Shown here one piece after another: positions 49,769 through 59,070 of a stretch of DNA of 64,000 nucleotides; the stretch's first letter is position 1, and each line of letters begins with the position of its first letter. The position numbers and the translations under genes are program-made. The stretch spans positions 124,001-188,000 of the forward strand of contig CAWFEN010000015.1 of assembly GCA_963814865.1 (NCBI GenBank). The letters are read 5' to 3'. This DNA is from AP-15 sp963814865 (GTDB lineage: Bacteria > Pseudomonadota > Alphaproteobacteria > ATCC43930 > CGMCC-115725). The notes beneath the pieces are model-generated. The model was not told the origin of the DNA. It did no database searches and saw nothing but the letters and a program-made list of their open reading frames with translations.

Positions 49769-50216
49769 CCGGGTCGCGCGGTCGAGATTCTAAATCCGGG
49801 TTCCCTTTCCAAAGCTGGCCGATCACATTTTGGTACAATTTATTCGATGACTTATGGAATGCTGTTGCTGCGTAGCATCTCTTCACGACGGCTCCGCGGG
49901 TCCTGTTCCTGCCGCTGGTGACGGCGGCAAAGATTATCGATCCGAAAGAATCCTGACGACATACCGACAGATTACTGCAAGGGGCGCTAGTCTAACGCCA
50001 GGCGCCAGCAGCGCTCGGCTAAAGTGTGGCGCTGGTTCTTCGCATCCGCATATTTGGGTGTAAACTCCTCCTGCCATACAAGATATTGTGGTCTCTGGTG
50101 TCAATCGAGGCATCTCTTCTGGGGGCAAGACGGTCGCGTTTCGGCCGCATTGCCTCGAACCACCTCGTTCACGCCGACTGTCCCTTGTGGGTCAGGGTGC
50201 TCGGGTAAATTGCATC
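49769..50216 (+). other. Intergenic stretch with a mobile-element remnant
   Basis: About 450 bases without a clear gene. Near 50075-50113 the sequence ACAAGATATTGTGGT...TGTCAATCG resembles the inner end of the 380-bp element at 45110-45489 (ACAAGATATAGTGGT...TGTCAAACG), suggesting a decayed relative. The promoter of the AddB-like gene probably lies here. Confidence 0.45.
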
Positions 50217-52958
50217 ATGGATATGTCGACAATTGCGGGTGACGCACCGGTAAGTTGGGTGCGCAACGTGCGCGACACGGTCATCACCCATTCTCGCCTC
50301 GCCTGGCGCCATGAACGAACGAAAGCCGCCAGAGCCAACCGCCATGGATTACAAGCCTTGCCGATCGAAGGGCTTGCCGCCCGTTTGGCCGGCGGTTTCC
50401 TTCAGCCGATCGATCCCGACGCTCTCAAAGCCGCTATCACAAAGGCGCTCTCTGCCGACCTTGGCGACCTCGACCGCATCAAAAATCTTCCCGGGTTTCC
50501 GCGCGCCGCGGCGGCGACGCTGTCCAAGGCCTGGGCGGCAGGACTGAACCTCGCAGAACTCGCCGCGACTGCAGACCCCGAGGCGGCATCTCGCCTGACG
50601 GCAGTGGCGCGGCTCGAAGAGGAAGTCCTTCAGCACTTGCCACCCTCGATGTGCCGCCCGGCCGATCTCGTCAGCGCCGCGCTTTCGCGCACGTCCTATG
50701 CTCGCATCCTGTTCGGCCGAATCGCTGTCCATGGCCGCACCGAAATGTCCCCCGTCTGGCGGCCGCTTCTCGCGGCGCTCGCAGCCGAGATCGACGTGCA
50801 CTGGATCGCCGGCCCGCGATACGTCCCCTCCTGGGTTCACGAGCTCGGCATTCCGGTCGCGGAGGCGCCACGGGAAAACCCGGAAATTCACGCAGAGTCG
50901 TGCGCCAGTCCGCGGCATGAGGCCCTCGAAGCGCTGCGATGGGCCCGCGAGCTCGTCGCCGGCAGGCGCGCCCGACCGGAAGACATCGCCATCGCCGCCG
51001 CCTCTCCGGAAGAGTGGGACGATCATTTCCTCGCCCTCAGCGGCATGAGCGGCCTCGATCTTCACTTCGTCCATGGCCGAAAGGTCCTGACCACCCCCGA
51101 CGGACAGCTCGCAGCGGCTCTCGCCGAGGTTCTGCTGCGCGGCTTCAGCCACACGCGCATGGTCAGGCTGGCAAGCCTGTTGCGGAGCCAGGGCAAGATC
51201 CTGGCCGCGCTGCCCGCTGACTGGGCGCGGGCTCTCCCGATGGAAGCCCCCTTGCTCGACGCAGCGCGCTGGCGTCAGGTCCTGTCGACCCTCACCCCGA
51301 ATTCTTTCCGTGACGGCGGCGACCATGCGCCGGCGCTCTACGAGTTCATCGAGATTTTGGCCCGTGGCCTCAAAGATGCCGCTGAAATCGGCGAGCTCAT
51401 GCTCGAAGGGCGGAGCCTTGCGATCTGGCGCAAGGCCCTTACCGAGGGGCCTCCGCAAGCGTTAGACGTCACGCTGACCTCGCTCCGCCTGCCGGACGAC
51501 GTTGCGCCCGAAGCGGCGATCATCTGGGCGCCGGCGGCCGCGCTCGCGGCAGTGCCTCGCCCCTTCGTCAGGCTGATCGGCCTCACCTCGCGCGCCTGGC
51601 CGCGCCACGCCAGCGAGGACCCTCTTCTGCCGGATCATATCGTCCCTACCCATCGCCTCGAACCGTTGCCCGTGCATGACGCCGACCGGCGGGATTTCGA
51701 TACCATTCGCCGCACCACGGCGCGCGAGCTCTTCTGCTCGCGCTCCCGGCGCGATGCCGAGGGACACCTCAATGGCATGTCGCCCCTGTATCCCGCCGAT
51801 CAGCCCGAAATGCATCGCCAGCGGGTGCGCATACCCGAACATGCCGCCGGATGGTCAGATCGTCTCTTCGCCCGCCCCGCCGAATTCGAGGCCTTACCGG
51901 AAGCGGAATCCGCCCGAACCTGCTGGATCGACTGGCACACCGAGCGGCTGACCCCTCATGACGGCCTCATCCGCCGGAATCATCCCGTCGTGGTGGGTGC
52001 GCTTCAACGTCAGCAGTCGGCGACCTCGCTCGTCAAATTGCTACGCGATCCGCTCGGCTATCTCTGGCAATACGGTTTCCACTGGGATCAGCCCAGCGAA
52101 ACCGAAGATCCGCTGCTGCTCGACGCCCTGGCATTCGGCAACCTCGTGCATGCCACTTTACAGACTGCCGTCACCCGCCTTGAGACTTCCGGCAGTTTTG
52201 CCTCGGCTACTCCTCACGACATAGCCGACGCGCTCGACATTGTGCTCGATACCGTCGCGACGGAATGGGAGCAGTCACAGCCGACACCGCCGCCAGTGAT
52301 CTGGCGGCGAAAACTTCAGGATATCCGCGACCTCGCGTTCGCCGCCCTTACCTTTTCCGAGGCACAGCTCTCCGGTCAGCGCAGCTGGGCCGAGATCCCG
52401 TTCGGCGGCGATCGCCGCGCCCGCGATCTTACACCCGAGGACCGTGCAAAACTTCCCTGGGACCCGCTGGCTCCCGTTGTCATTCCAGGCACCAACCTGC
52501 GCATCGGCGGCAGCATCGACCGCCTCGATCTCGCGGCAGACCGCCAAGCCGCCCGCGTCACCGATTACAAATCCGGCAAGCCGCCAGGCCAGAAAAAGGA
52601 CCTAATGCTCAGAGGCGGCGCCGAGCTCCAGCGCTGCCTCTATGCCTTTGCCGTCCGGTCCCTCCTCCCGGAAGTCAACGGCGTCAGCAGCCGTCTCCTC
52701 TACCTCAAAGCAGCCGATGACGGCCTCTATTCCCTTGCCGATCCGGATACCGTGCTGTCCCGGCTTGCCGAATTTGCCGCTGCCGCGGCTCGGCTCGCTG
52801 CGGCCGGCAACCTGCTGCCCGGACCTGCCGCAGCCGGTCCCTTCAGCGATTTCGCCTTCGCCCTGCCGGGCGGCGCCAAGGAGACCTATTTCGACCTGAA
52901 ATTTCCGCTCATAGCCGCGCGCCTGGCCGATCTCGCCCCGCTCTGGGAGATGGAATGA
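50217..52958 (+). CDS. AddB-like PD-(D/E)XK nuclease protein
   Basis: 913 residues. The N-terminal two thirds look like an inactive helicase scaffold of the AddB type (ARWARELVAG..., LTSLRLPDDVAPEAAIIWAPAAALA). The C-terminal nuclease has AFGNLVHATLQTA (His), IGGSIDRLDLAADR (Asp) and RVTDYKSGKPPGQ (Asp-x-Lys). Its TGA overlaps the ATG of the AddA-like gene (ATGA), so they form one complex. Because it stands in an island next to toxin and helicase remnants, a defence role is likelier than the housekeeping AddAB. Confidence 0.85.
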   Translation: MDMSTIAGDAPVSWVRNVRDTVITHSRLAWRHERTKAARANRHGLQALPIEGLAARLAGGFLQPIDPDALKAAITKALSADLGDLDRIKNLPGFPRAAAATLSKAWAAGLNLAELAATADPEAASRLTAVARLEEEVLQHLPPSMCRPADLVSAALSRTSYARILFGRIAVHGRTEMSPVWRPLLAALAAEIDVHWIAGPRYVPSWVHELGIPVAEAPRENPEIHAESCASPRHEALEALRWARELVAGRRARPEDIAIAAASPEEWDDHFLALSGMSGLDLHFVHGRKVLTTPDGQLAAALAEVLLRGFSHTRMVRLASLLRSQGKILAALPADWARALPMEAPLLDAARWRQVLSTLTPNSFRDGGDHAPALYEFIEILARGLKDAAEIGELMLEGRSLAIWRKALTEGPPQALDVTLTSLRLPDDVAPEAAIIWAPAAALAAVPRPFVRLIGLTSRAWPRHASEDPLLPDHIVPTHRLEPLPVHDADRRDFDTIRRTTARELFCSRSRRDAEGHLNGMSPLYPADQPEMHRQRVRIPEHAAGWSDRLFARPAEFEALPEAESARTCWIDWHTERLTPHDGLIRRNHPVVVGALQRQQSATSLVKLLRDPLGYLWQYGFHWDQPSETEDPLLLDALAFGNLVHATLQTAVTRLETSGSFASATPHDIADALDIVLDTVATEWEQSQPTPPPVIWRRKLQDIRDLAFAALTFSEAQLSGQRSWAEIPFGGDRRARDLTPEDRAKLPWDPLAPVVIPGTNLRIGGSIDRLDLAADRQAARVTDYKSGKPPGQKKDLMLRGGAELQRCLYAFAVRSLLPEVNGVSSRLLYLKAADDGLYSLADPDTVLSRLAEFAAAAARLAAAGNLLPGPAAAGPFSDFAFALPGGAKETYFDLKFPLIAARLADLAPLWEME

Positions 52959-55900
52959 TGCCAGACAGCCATCACTCCCCTCCCCTTCCGGATGCTGCCG
53001 CGCGGCAGCGCGCGCTTCTCGATTACGGTGCGACCCTGCTCGTCGAGGCAGGCGCCGGCAGCGGCAAGACCGCCCTGATGGCCGGGCGCGTAGCTCTGAT
53101 GCTGGCGCATGGCATTCGGCCTCGCGACGTCGTCGCCATAACCTTCACCGAGGCCGCCGCCGCTGAACTGCTCGAACGCATCGAACGCTTCGTTGTCACT
53201 CTCACTGCCGGCACCGTTCCTCCCGAATTGAAGCTTGCTCTACCAGCCGGCCCTTCGGCGGATCAGCGCGCGGCCATTGCGACCGCGGCCGCAACCCTTG
53301 ACGAGATCACCTGCACAACGATCCACGGCTTCTGCCAGCAGCTGATAAAGCCGTACCCGGTCGAGGCCGGCATCGATCCCGGAGCCACCATCATCGATCC
53401 CGCGGCCGCCAATCTTGCCTACCAGGACTTAATGGGGGCTTGGCTGTCGGCTCGCTTCGGGCGTGCGCGCGGCGACGATGACCTCGGTCGAATCCCGCCG
53501 ATGACAAACCTCGGCAGCGAAGACGATTTCTTTGCCGAGCTTCTTGCCGTCGCGCCGGACCGGGTCGTCGCCCTTATTGCCGCCGCCGCCAATTTCCTCA
53601 GGACCAAACGGACCGCGCGTGCGCACCACGCCGAGCTGGACACGGATATTCTCCGCGATCTTTCGCATGGAATACGCGACTTCGCCGACTGGTATGCCCG
53701 CTGCGGCATGGCCGAACCGGCGACTGCCGACTGTGTTGCCAATCTCACCCAGTTCCGGGTGATGCTGGACGACGCACTCGGCGCTCCGATCACCGGGCGC
53801 GCCATCGCCCGCCTTTTGCTGCATGTACCGCCGGATTGCTGCCACGGCACCGAACCGCGCTTCAAGGCATGGCAAAACAAAGGGAAATGGCAGGCTGCTG
53901 CGTGCCAGGCCGGCTTCGGCAAGGCCCGCGGAGAGCAACTCTGCGCCGCAGCAAAAGCGATCTATGAACGCTGCAGCGACGCCTACCAGAATTTCACCGC
54001 CAATATTGCCGCAACCGCGCTCGCACGGTTTGTGAGCGAATTCGACGGGCTCAGGGCGCTTTACGCAGACTACAAGCGCCAGGCCGCTCTCCTCGATTTC
54101 GACGATCTTCTCCATCACGCGCGCGATCTCCTCGCCCGCGATCCCGGCGTGCGCCAAGCCCTTGCCCGCCGCTATCCGCGCGTCCTTGTCGACGAGTTTC
54201 AGGATACCGATCCCCTGCAGGCCGAAATCCTTTGGCGCTTATGCGGCGACGGAGCCCAGAACGAGCCGTGGACCGGCCGTAGGCTGCGTCCCGGCAGCTT
54301 GTTCCTGGTCGGAGATCCCAAGCAGGCGATCTACCGCTTTCGCGGCGCCGACGTTGATACCTATCTAGAGGCGAAACGCGCCCTTCTCGTGCATGACCCC
54401 GACAGCATCATTGAGATCACCGCGAACTTCCGTTCCCGGGCCCCGATCCTCGATTTTGCCAACGACCGTTTCCAGCACCTCTTGTCAGAAGCGGCCGGAC
54501 AGCCCGGCTTTACGCCCCTGGCGGCGACCCGCGCCGCTTCTCCCGATGGCCATGCCGTCGCCTGTTTCGAAGTCCCGATCGAGGATCGCCACAAAAACGA
54601 CAGGGGCGGCCTCGATGCCGATCTTGTGCGGGAGGAGGAAGCGCGCATCGTGGCCGAGATCGTTCAACGGCTCATCGGGAATTATCAAATCTGGGACAAG
54701 CGAACCCGGACGATGCGGGTCTGCCGCGCCGGCGATATCGCCCTCCTCGCCCCTACCGGCGCCAGTCTCTGGCGCTACGAGCGCGCCCTTGAATTCCGGC
54801 ATGTGCCGGTCGCGTCACAGGCCGGCAAAGGCTTCTTCCGCCGTCAGGAAGTCCAGGATCTGATCGCCCTGTCCCGCGCCATCGCCGATCGGCGCGACAC
54901 ACTGGGCTTCGGCGCCCTTCTCCGGGGTCCGCTTGTCGGCTTGACCGAGGAAGAAATCGCAGACGCCATCGCGGCTTTACCGGCTCAGGGAAGCGGCCCT
55001 CTGCCGCGTCTTCATCTGTGGACCGATCGCGGCGCGATCACCCAACCCATCCTCAGCCGCACCCTCGAGGTGCTTCAGAATCTTGCCCGCAAAGCGCGCC
55101 GTACAACGCCCTACCAGATCATCGCCGAAGCCATTGAAGAGCTCAATATTCGCCCCATACTCCGGTCGCGTTACCGCTTTGCTCCGGAACGCGCCCTTGC
55201 CAATGCCGAATTGTTCCTTGAGATGGCGCGCGCCTATGACGGTCGCGGTCTCACGGCCTTCACTCTGGCCATGCGACGTAACTGGGACGACGCCGAGGCT
55301 CAGGTCGAAGGCCGTCCCGACGCGGAGGCTGAGTTTGTCTCGATCATAACGATGCACCTGGCCAAGGGCCTCGAATGGCCGGGCGTCATCCCGATCAATT
55401 CCCCGACCGAGCTCTACGAGGACACGAGCTTTTTGCACCGGCGATCGGACGACACAGTGCATTTCAAGCTCCTTGACCAGGCCTCGGCTGACTATGAGCT
55501 GGTCAAGACCGCCGAAAGAGACCAGTTGCGCCGCGAGCGCGTGCGCCTCTGGTACGTCGCAATAACCCGCGCCTGCGATCTCCTCCTCCTTCCGCGGCAA
55601 AGCGAGCGGAAGGGCAATGACTGGATGAGCATCGTTGACCTCAGGCTTGCCGATCTACCGACGTTCGACCCTCGGGCGATCGTGTACGCTCCCGCGCTTC
55701 CCGCCGTCGGGGACCCGCAGAATACCCAGGACGAAACGACCTGGCGCAGCGAAGCCGCCACCATCGCTGCGACTCGCCGCTCCATCCTATGGCGCAGCCC
55801 AAGCCGCCACGAGATGCCACCCGGCGTGACGCCGCGGCCCGATCGCGACGAGATCTTCGCCGACGCCGTGGCTCTCTCTGAACAGCTTCCCTTTGAGCCG

Positions 55901-56464
55901 GACAATGCTGCTGGCGCGGTCCGCGGCGGCCGCGAACGAGGCCTCGTCGTCCATAAGCTGCTCGAGGAAGTACTGACCGGAGAGACCGCCGACCACGCTG
56001 ACGCGCTTGAAATTCGCGCCAGAGCCTTGCTGGCCCAGCTCGGCATATCCGAAGCTGCCCGGTCTGAAGATGGACCGCATGCTCCCGAACTGGCCGCGAC
56101 AACCCTACGGGCCCTCGCGATACCCGAGATCGTTGCGTGCCGGAGCTCGTTACTGCCCGAGATGACAGTCTTTTCGGCGCAAGCTGATGATAATGGCACG
56201 ATTTATGTCGGCGGTATTGCCGACGCGGTCGCCTACCAGCCTACGGGCGCTATCGATCTCGTGATCGACTGGAAGACGGATGTCAGTCCCACCCCGCAGC
56301 AGATAGACCTCTATCGCGAGCAAATGCGCGATTACCTCGTGGCGACAGGCGCTCCCGATGGCCTCCTCGTCTTCGTCACCACCGGCCAGCTCGTCCGGGT
56401 AATGGTGTGGGGAGGAGGATTCGAACCTCCCGAGGTGCCGTTAAGATCAGGACAGGCACATTAG
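52955..56464 (+). CDS. AddA-like UvrD helicase-nuclease
   Basis: 1,169 residues. Helicase motifs: EAGAGSGKTAL (residues 31-41), VLVDEFQDTDPLQAEILW (about 409-426), LVGDPKQAIYRFRGAD, TMHLAKGLEWP, LWYVAITRACDLLLL. The C-terminal nuclease has GGIADAVAYQP and LVIDWKTDVSP (Asp-x-Lys). The reading frame ends with VWGGGFEPPEVPLRSGQAH, which is the antisense of a tRNA 3' end, so the natural C terminus was replaced by the attachment site. It forms a pair with the AddB-like protein, acting on DNA ends. Confidence 0.87.
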   Translation: MMPDSHHSPPLPDAAARQRALLDYGATLLVEAGAGSGKTALMAGRVALMLAHGIRPRDVVAITFTEAAAAELLERIERFVVTLTAGTVPPELKLALPAGPSADQRAAIATAAATLDEITCTTIHGFCQQLIKPYPVEAGIDPGATIIDPAAANLAYQDLMGAWLSARFGRARGDDDLGRIPPMTNLGSEDDFFAELLAVAPDRVVALIAAAANFLRTKRTARAHHAELDTDILRDLSHGIRDFADWYARCGMAEPATADCVANLTQFRVMLDDALGAPITGRAIARLLLHVPPDCCHGTEPRFKAWQNKGKWQAAACQAGFGKARGEQLCAAAKAIYERCSDAYQNFTANIAATALARFVSEFDGLRALYADYKRQAALLDFDDLLHHARDLLARDPGVRQALARRYPRVLVDEFQDTDPLQAEILWRLCGDGAQNEPWTGRRLRPGSLFLVGDPKQAIYRFRGADVDTYLEAKRALLVHDPDSIIEITANFRSRAPILDFANDRFQHLLSEAAGQPGFTPLAATRAASPDGHAVACFEVPIEDRHKNDRGGLDADLVREEEARIVAEIVQRLIGNYQIWDKRTRTMRVCRAGDIALLAPTGASLWRYERALEFRHVPVASQAGKGFFRRQEVQDLIALSRAIADRRDTLGFGALLRGPLVGLTEEEIADAIAALPAQGSGPLPRLHLWTDRGAITQPILSRTLEVLQNLARKARRTTPYQIIAEAIEELNIRPILRSRYRFAPERALANAELFLEMARAYDGRGLTAFTLAMRRNWDDAEAQVEGRPDAEAEFVSIITMHLAKGLEWPGVIPINSPTELYEDTSFLHRRSDDTVHFKLLDQASADYELVKTAERDQLRRERVRLWYVAITRACDLLLLPRQSERKGNDWMSIVDLRLADLPTFDPRAIVYAPALPAVGDPQNTQDETTWRSEAATIAATRRSILWRSPSRHEMPPGVTPRPDRDEIFADAVALSEQLPFEPDNAAGAVRGGRERGLVVHKLLEEVLTGETADHADALEIRARALLAQLGISEAARSEDGPHAPELAATTLRALAIPEIVACRSSLLPEMTVFSAQADDNGTIYVGGIADAVAYQPTGAIDLVIDWKTDVSPTPQQIDLYREQMRDYLVATGAPDGLLVFVTTGQLVRVMVWGGGFEPPEVPLRSGQAH
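56403..56430 (-). other. tRNA 3'-end fragment (putative attachment site)
   Basis: On the minus strand: T-stem GGAGG, loop TTCGAAT, T-stem CCTCC, acceptor TCCCCAC, discriminator A and CCA. There is no D-arm or anticodon arm beside it, so it is a remnant like those left by integrase-driven recombination. It differs from the tRNA-Gly at 20923, so it marks another integration event. Confidence 0.7.
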
Positions 56465-56748
56465 CTTTCAGAGCACCGGACATCTGCGCGGATCAGCGTT
56501 TTACCAAGCCAGGTCCCACACGGACACCCGCTTCACCTTGCACTTTTAGACTTAAGCTTAGCGTTACGTGAGCTTCCATGCTGACCTCCATTATTGCAAC
56601 GTAGGTGAGACCTGGACTGATAGCTGACCACGCAATGCCGGCTGCCAGAAGCCAGTTGCGCCTTTTCCTGACCCAACCGAATTCCACGGGGAAAATAGAC
56701 CAACGATCCAGGAAATGGAATAGCTTGGCGCGGGTCCCTGCCCTGCCC
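56465..56748 (-). other. Region with an uncertain open frame
   Basis: On the minus strand a frame reads FLDRWSIFPVEFGWVRKRRN then WLLAAGIAWSAISPGLTYVA and ends in VRVGPGLVKR at 56493. The composition looks protein-like, but no start is convincing and no family is recognised. Confidence 0.3.
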
Positions 56749-56922
56749 TCATTCAGCGGCTTTTTGCCGCAGCTGTTCCCGCAACGACCGAACCTCCTGC
56801 TCGATCGAAGCGCGTTCGAAGGCCATGTCCTCGAGCAGCTCCCCGGCAGCATGAAGATCGGCCGTTATCGAGCGGACCTTCGAGGTTTCGCCGGCCGTCG
56901 CCTGCTCGATTAGGCGCTCCAC
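56749..56922 (-). CDS. Short coiled-coil ORF, possibly a fragment
   Basis: 57 residues from a GTG: VERLIEQATAGETSKVRSIT then ELLEDMAFERASIEQEVRSL. Heptad-like charges suggest a coiled coil. An in-frame stop lies just upstream, near the junction with transposon debris, so this may be the tail of a truncated gene. Confidence 0.35.
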   Translation of the reverse strand: MERLIEQATAGETSKVRSITADLHAAGELLEDMAFERASIEQEVRSLREQLRQKAAE

Positions 56923-56992
56923 CAGGCGGGGACGACTGCGCGGCGGTCGAATACTGCTTGCTCAAAATCCTATGGAACTTTAGTGACGTTTG

Positions 56993-57157
56993 TTTAAACG
57001 CACCCAGGTTTCGACCGACTTTGTTCCCGCCGGTTGGCAGAAGGCACTGCGGGACGATCGCGGCCAGCTCCGTCGCTCACTGTGGGAAACCGCACTCGCG
57101 GTGGCGGTCCGCGATGCGATGCGCTCCGGCGATCTCTATCTTCAGGAAGCTCGCCGA
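56993..57157 (+). pseudogene. Tn3-family transposase fragment
   Basis: The frame reads STDFVPAGWQKALRDDRGQL and RRSLWETALAVAVRDAMRSG, matching the conserved central region of Tn3-type transposases. It is cut abruptly by IS256 sequence at about 57147. Confidence 0.6.
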
Positions 57158-57449
57158 GTTGATGGATGAGGCCGAGAGCGACGTGCTCGCCTACATGAGC
57201 TTCCCGCCAGCGCACCGCCCCAAGTTGCACTCGACGAATCCGATTGAGCGCGTGAACGGCGAAATCAAACGCCGCACCGAGGTCGTCGGCATCTTCCCCA
57301 ATGACGAGGCCATCGTCCGGCTCGTCGGCGCCATCCTCCTCGAGCAGAACGATGAATGGGCCGTCCAACGCGCCCGCTACATGACGCTGGAAACCATGGC
57401 ACCTTTGAGCGACGATCCCTTCGTCAAGCTGCCCGCCGTGGCCGCCTGA
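57147..57449 (+). pseudogene. IS256-family transposase, C-terminal fragment
   Basis: The last 100 residues of an IS256 mutator-type transposase: AELMDEAESDVLAYMSFPPA, HSTNPIERVNGEIKRRTEVV, AILLEQNDEWAVQRARYM. The N-terminal three quarters with two catalytic Asp residues are gone. Confidence 0.85.
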
Positions 57450-57665
57450 CAAAACCGGCCAGACCTGCCGGAGACCTGGAGCAACCCCGCGCGCTCCTAC
57501 ACCACGCTGAGGGGCACGATCGAGACAGACGGCGCCGGGGACGTGAAATAGCTCTTCCGATTTCGGTGGTAGGCGGTTCGGCGGCTTGGGATAATTCCGG
57601 TCGCGTTCCATATTCTTTAGCGCACCGGCCTCTATGGCGTCGCGCATCGCAGCTATCGCTAAATG
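57450..57665 (+). other. IS256 end and spacer before tetR
   Basis: No gene seen. TACACCACGCTGAGGGGCAC near 57499 is probably the right terminal part of the IS256 element. Confidence 0.4.
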
Positions 57666-57687
57666 TTTTGTATCGAACGAAACAAAA
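57666..57687. promoter_or_regulatory. TetR-type operator palindrome
   Basis: TTTTGTATCG and CGAAACAAAA are inverted repeats (9 of 10 match) separated by AA, 43 bases before the tetR ATG. Likely autoregulation by the TetR protein. Confidence 0.55.
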
Positions 57688-57730
57688 TATGCCACGATAG
57701 AAAACCGTATCAAATTGCCTGGGCCCTGAG

Positions 57731-58339
57731 ATGGCCAGACCCCGAGAGTTTGACGAGGCTGCCGCGCTCGACGCGGCGATGGATTGCTTTTGGCACGATG
57801 GCTACGAAGCGACGTCGGTGCGCGACCTTGCCGCGCGGATGGGCATCACCGGCACCAGCCTATATAACGCGTTTGGGGACAAGCGGTCCCTTTTCCGCCG
57901 GGCCCTCCAGCGTTATGCCGAGCGGTCTACGCGCGAACGCATCGCGCGGCTGGAGTCAACACTGCCGCCGAAGCAAGCGGTTCGTGCGTTTCTCGAGGAG
58001 ATCGTCGAGCGCTCGCTCGACGATCTTGATCGGCGCGGTTGTCTCTTGGTGAATTCGGCGCTGGAGATTGCGCCGCACGACCCGGAGCTCGGAGCCGAGA
58101 TTGCCGCGCGGCTGGGCGAAATCGAAGCCTTCTTCCATCGGGCGGTGACCGCAGCGCAGGCCGATGGGTCCGTCCCGCCCGACCGTGATCCGGCCGATCT
58201 CGCGCGATTGCTGCTTGGCGTGACCCTGGGCCTGCGCGTGCTGGCCCGCTCGAAGCCGCTGCGCGAGTTACTGGAAGGAACTGTACGACCAGCTCTTGCC
58301 CTTCTCGACTGGCCGGATCGGGCCAAGGCGCAATCTTAA
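57731..58339 (+). CDS. TetR/AcrR family regulator
   Basis: 202 residues. The N-terminal helix-turn-helix reads DEAAALDAAMDCFWHDGYEA and DLAARMGITGTSLYNAFGDK, followed by a TetR_C domain. It probably controls the GST-reductase-HAD genes that follow in the same direction; the GST gene starts 15 bases later. Confidence 0.92.
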   Translation: MARPREFDEAAALDAAMDCFWHDGYEATSVRDLAARMGITGTSLYNAFGDKRSLFRRALQRYAERSTRERIARLESTLPPKQAVRAFLEEIVERSLDDLDRRGCLLVNSALEIAPHDPELGAEIAARLGEIEAFFHRAVTAAQADGSVPPDRDPADLARLLLGVTLGLRVLARSKPLRELLEGTVRPALALLDWPDRAKAQS

Positions 58340-58354
58340 AAGGAGGACACCGCT

Positions 58355-59054
58355 GTGATCGATCTTCACTACTGGACGACCCCGAACGGCCACAAGATCA
58401 CGATCTTCCTGGAAGAAGCGGGCCTCCCGTATCGCATCGTGCCGATCAATATCAGCAAGGGGGAACAGTTCAAGCCGGAGTTCCTGAGGATCTCCCCCAA
58501 TAATCGAATCCCGGCGATCGTCGACAATGCTCCCGCTGACGGCGGCGCGCCGGTCAGCGTCTTCGAGTTGGGGGAGATACTCGTCTATCTCGGTGAGAAG
58601 ACCAGCAAGTTCCTGCCGACCGATCTCCGCGGGCGTGTCGAGGCGATGGAGTGGCTGTTCTGGCAGATGGGCGGGCTTGGCCCGATGGCCGGGCAAAATC
58701 ACCACTTCAGCCAATATGCTCCGGAAAAGATCCCCTATGCGATTGAACGCTATGTCAAGGAAACGAGCCGGCTCTATGGGGGTGCTCGACAAACGCCTTT
58801 CCGATCGCGAATTCGTCGCCGGCGCCTATTCGATTGCAGACATGGCGAGCTATCCCTGGATAGTTCCCTATGAACGTCAGGGGCCAAGGCTGGACGATTT
58901 TCCGAATCTGAAGCGCTGGTTCGAGATGATCCGCGCTCGGCCGGCGGTGATGCGCGCCTATGAGCTCGCCAAGGAGATCAACGTTCAGCCGACCGTGAGC
59001 GAAGAGTTGAAGAACATCCTGTTTGGACAAACCGCGGCGACTGTCGCGCGGTAA
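58355..59054 (+). CDS. Glutathione S-transferase, YfcG/YghU (Nu) type (frameshifted)
   Basis: The protein begins MIDLHYWTTPNGHKITIFLE, with the Nu-class TTPNGxK motif, then PNNRIPAIVDN, LGEILVYLGEKT, and MGGLGPMAGQNHHFSQYAPE. The frame shifts in GGGGG at 58778-58782; after removing one G it continues GVLDKRLSDREFVAGAYSIA to 59054 (232 residues). Nu-class GSTs act as disulfide-bond oxidoreductases on glutathione mixed disulfides. AGGAGG precedes the GTG start. Confidence 0.88.
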
Positions 59055-59070
59055 CTTGAGGAGAGGTGCA

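Noticed and set aside
20923..56464. Direct repeat of the tRNA-Gly 3' end as right attachment site
   Set aside because: No second copy was found; the tRNA fragment at 56403 belongs to a different tRNA.
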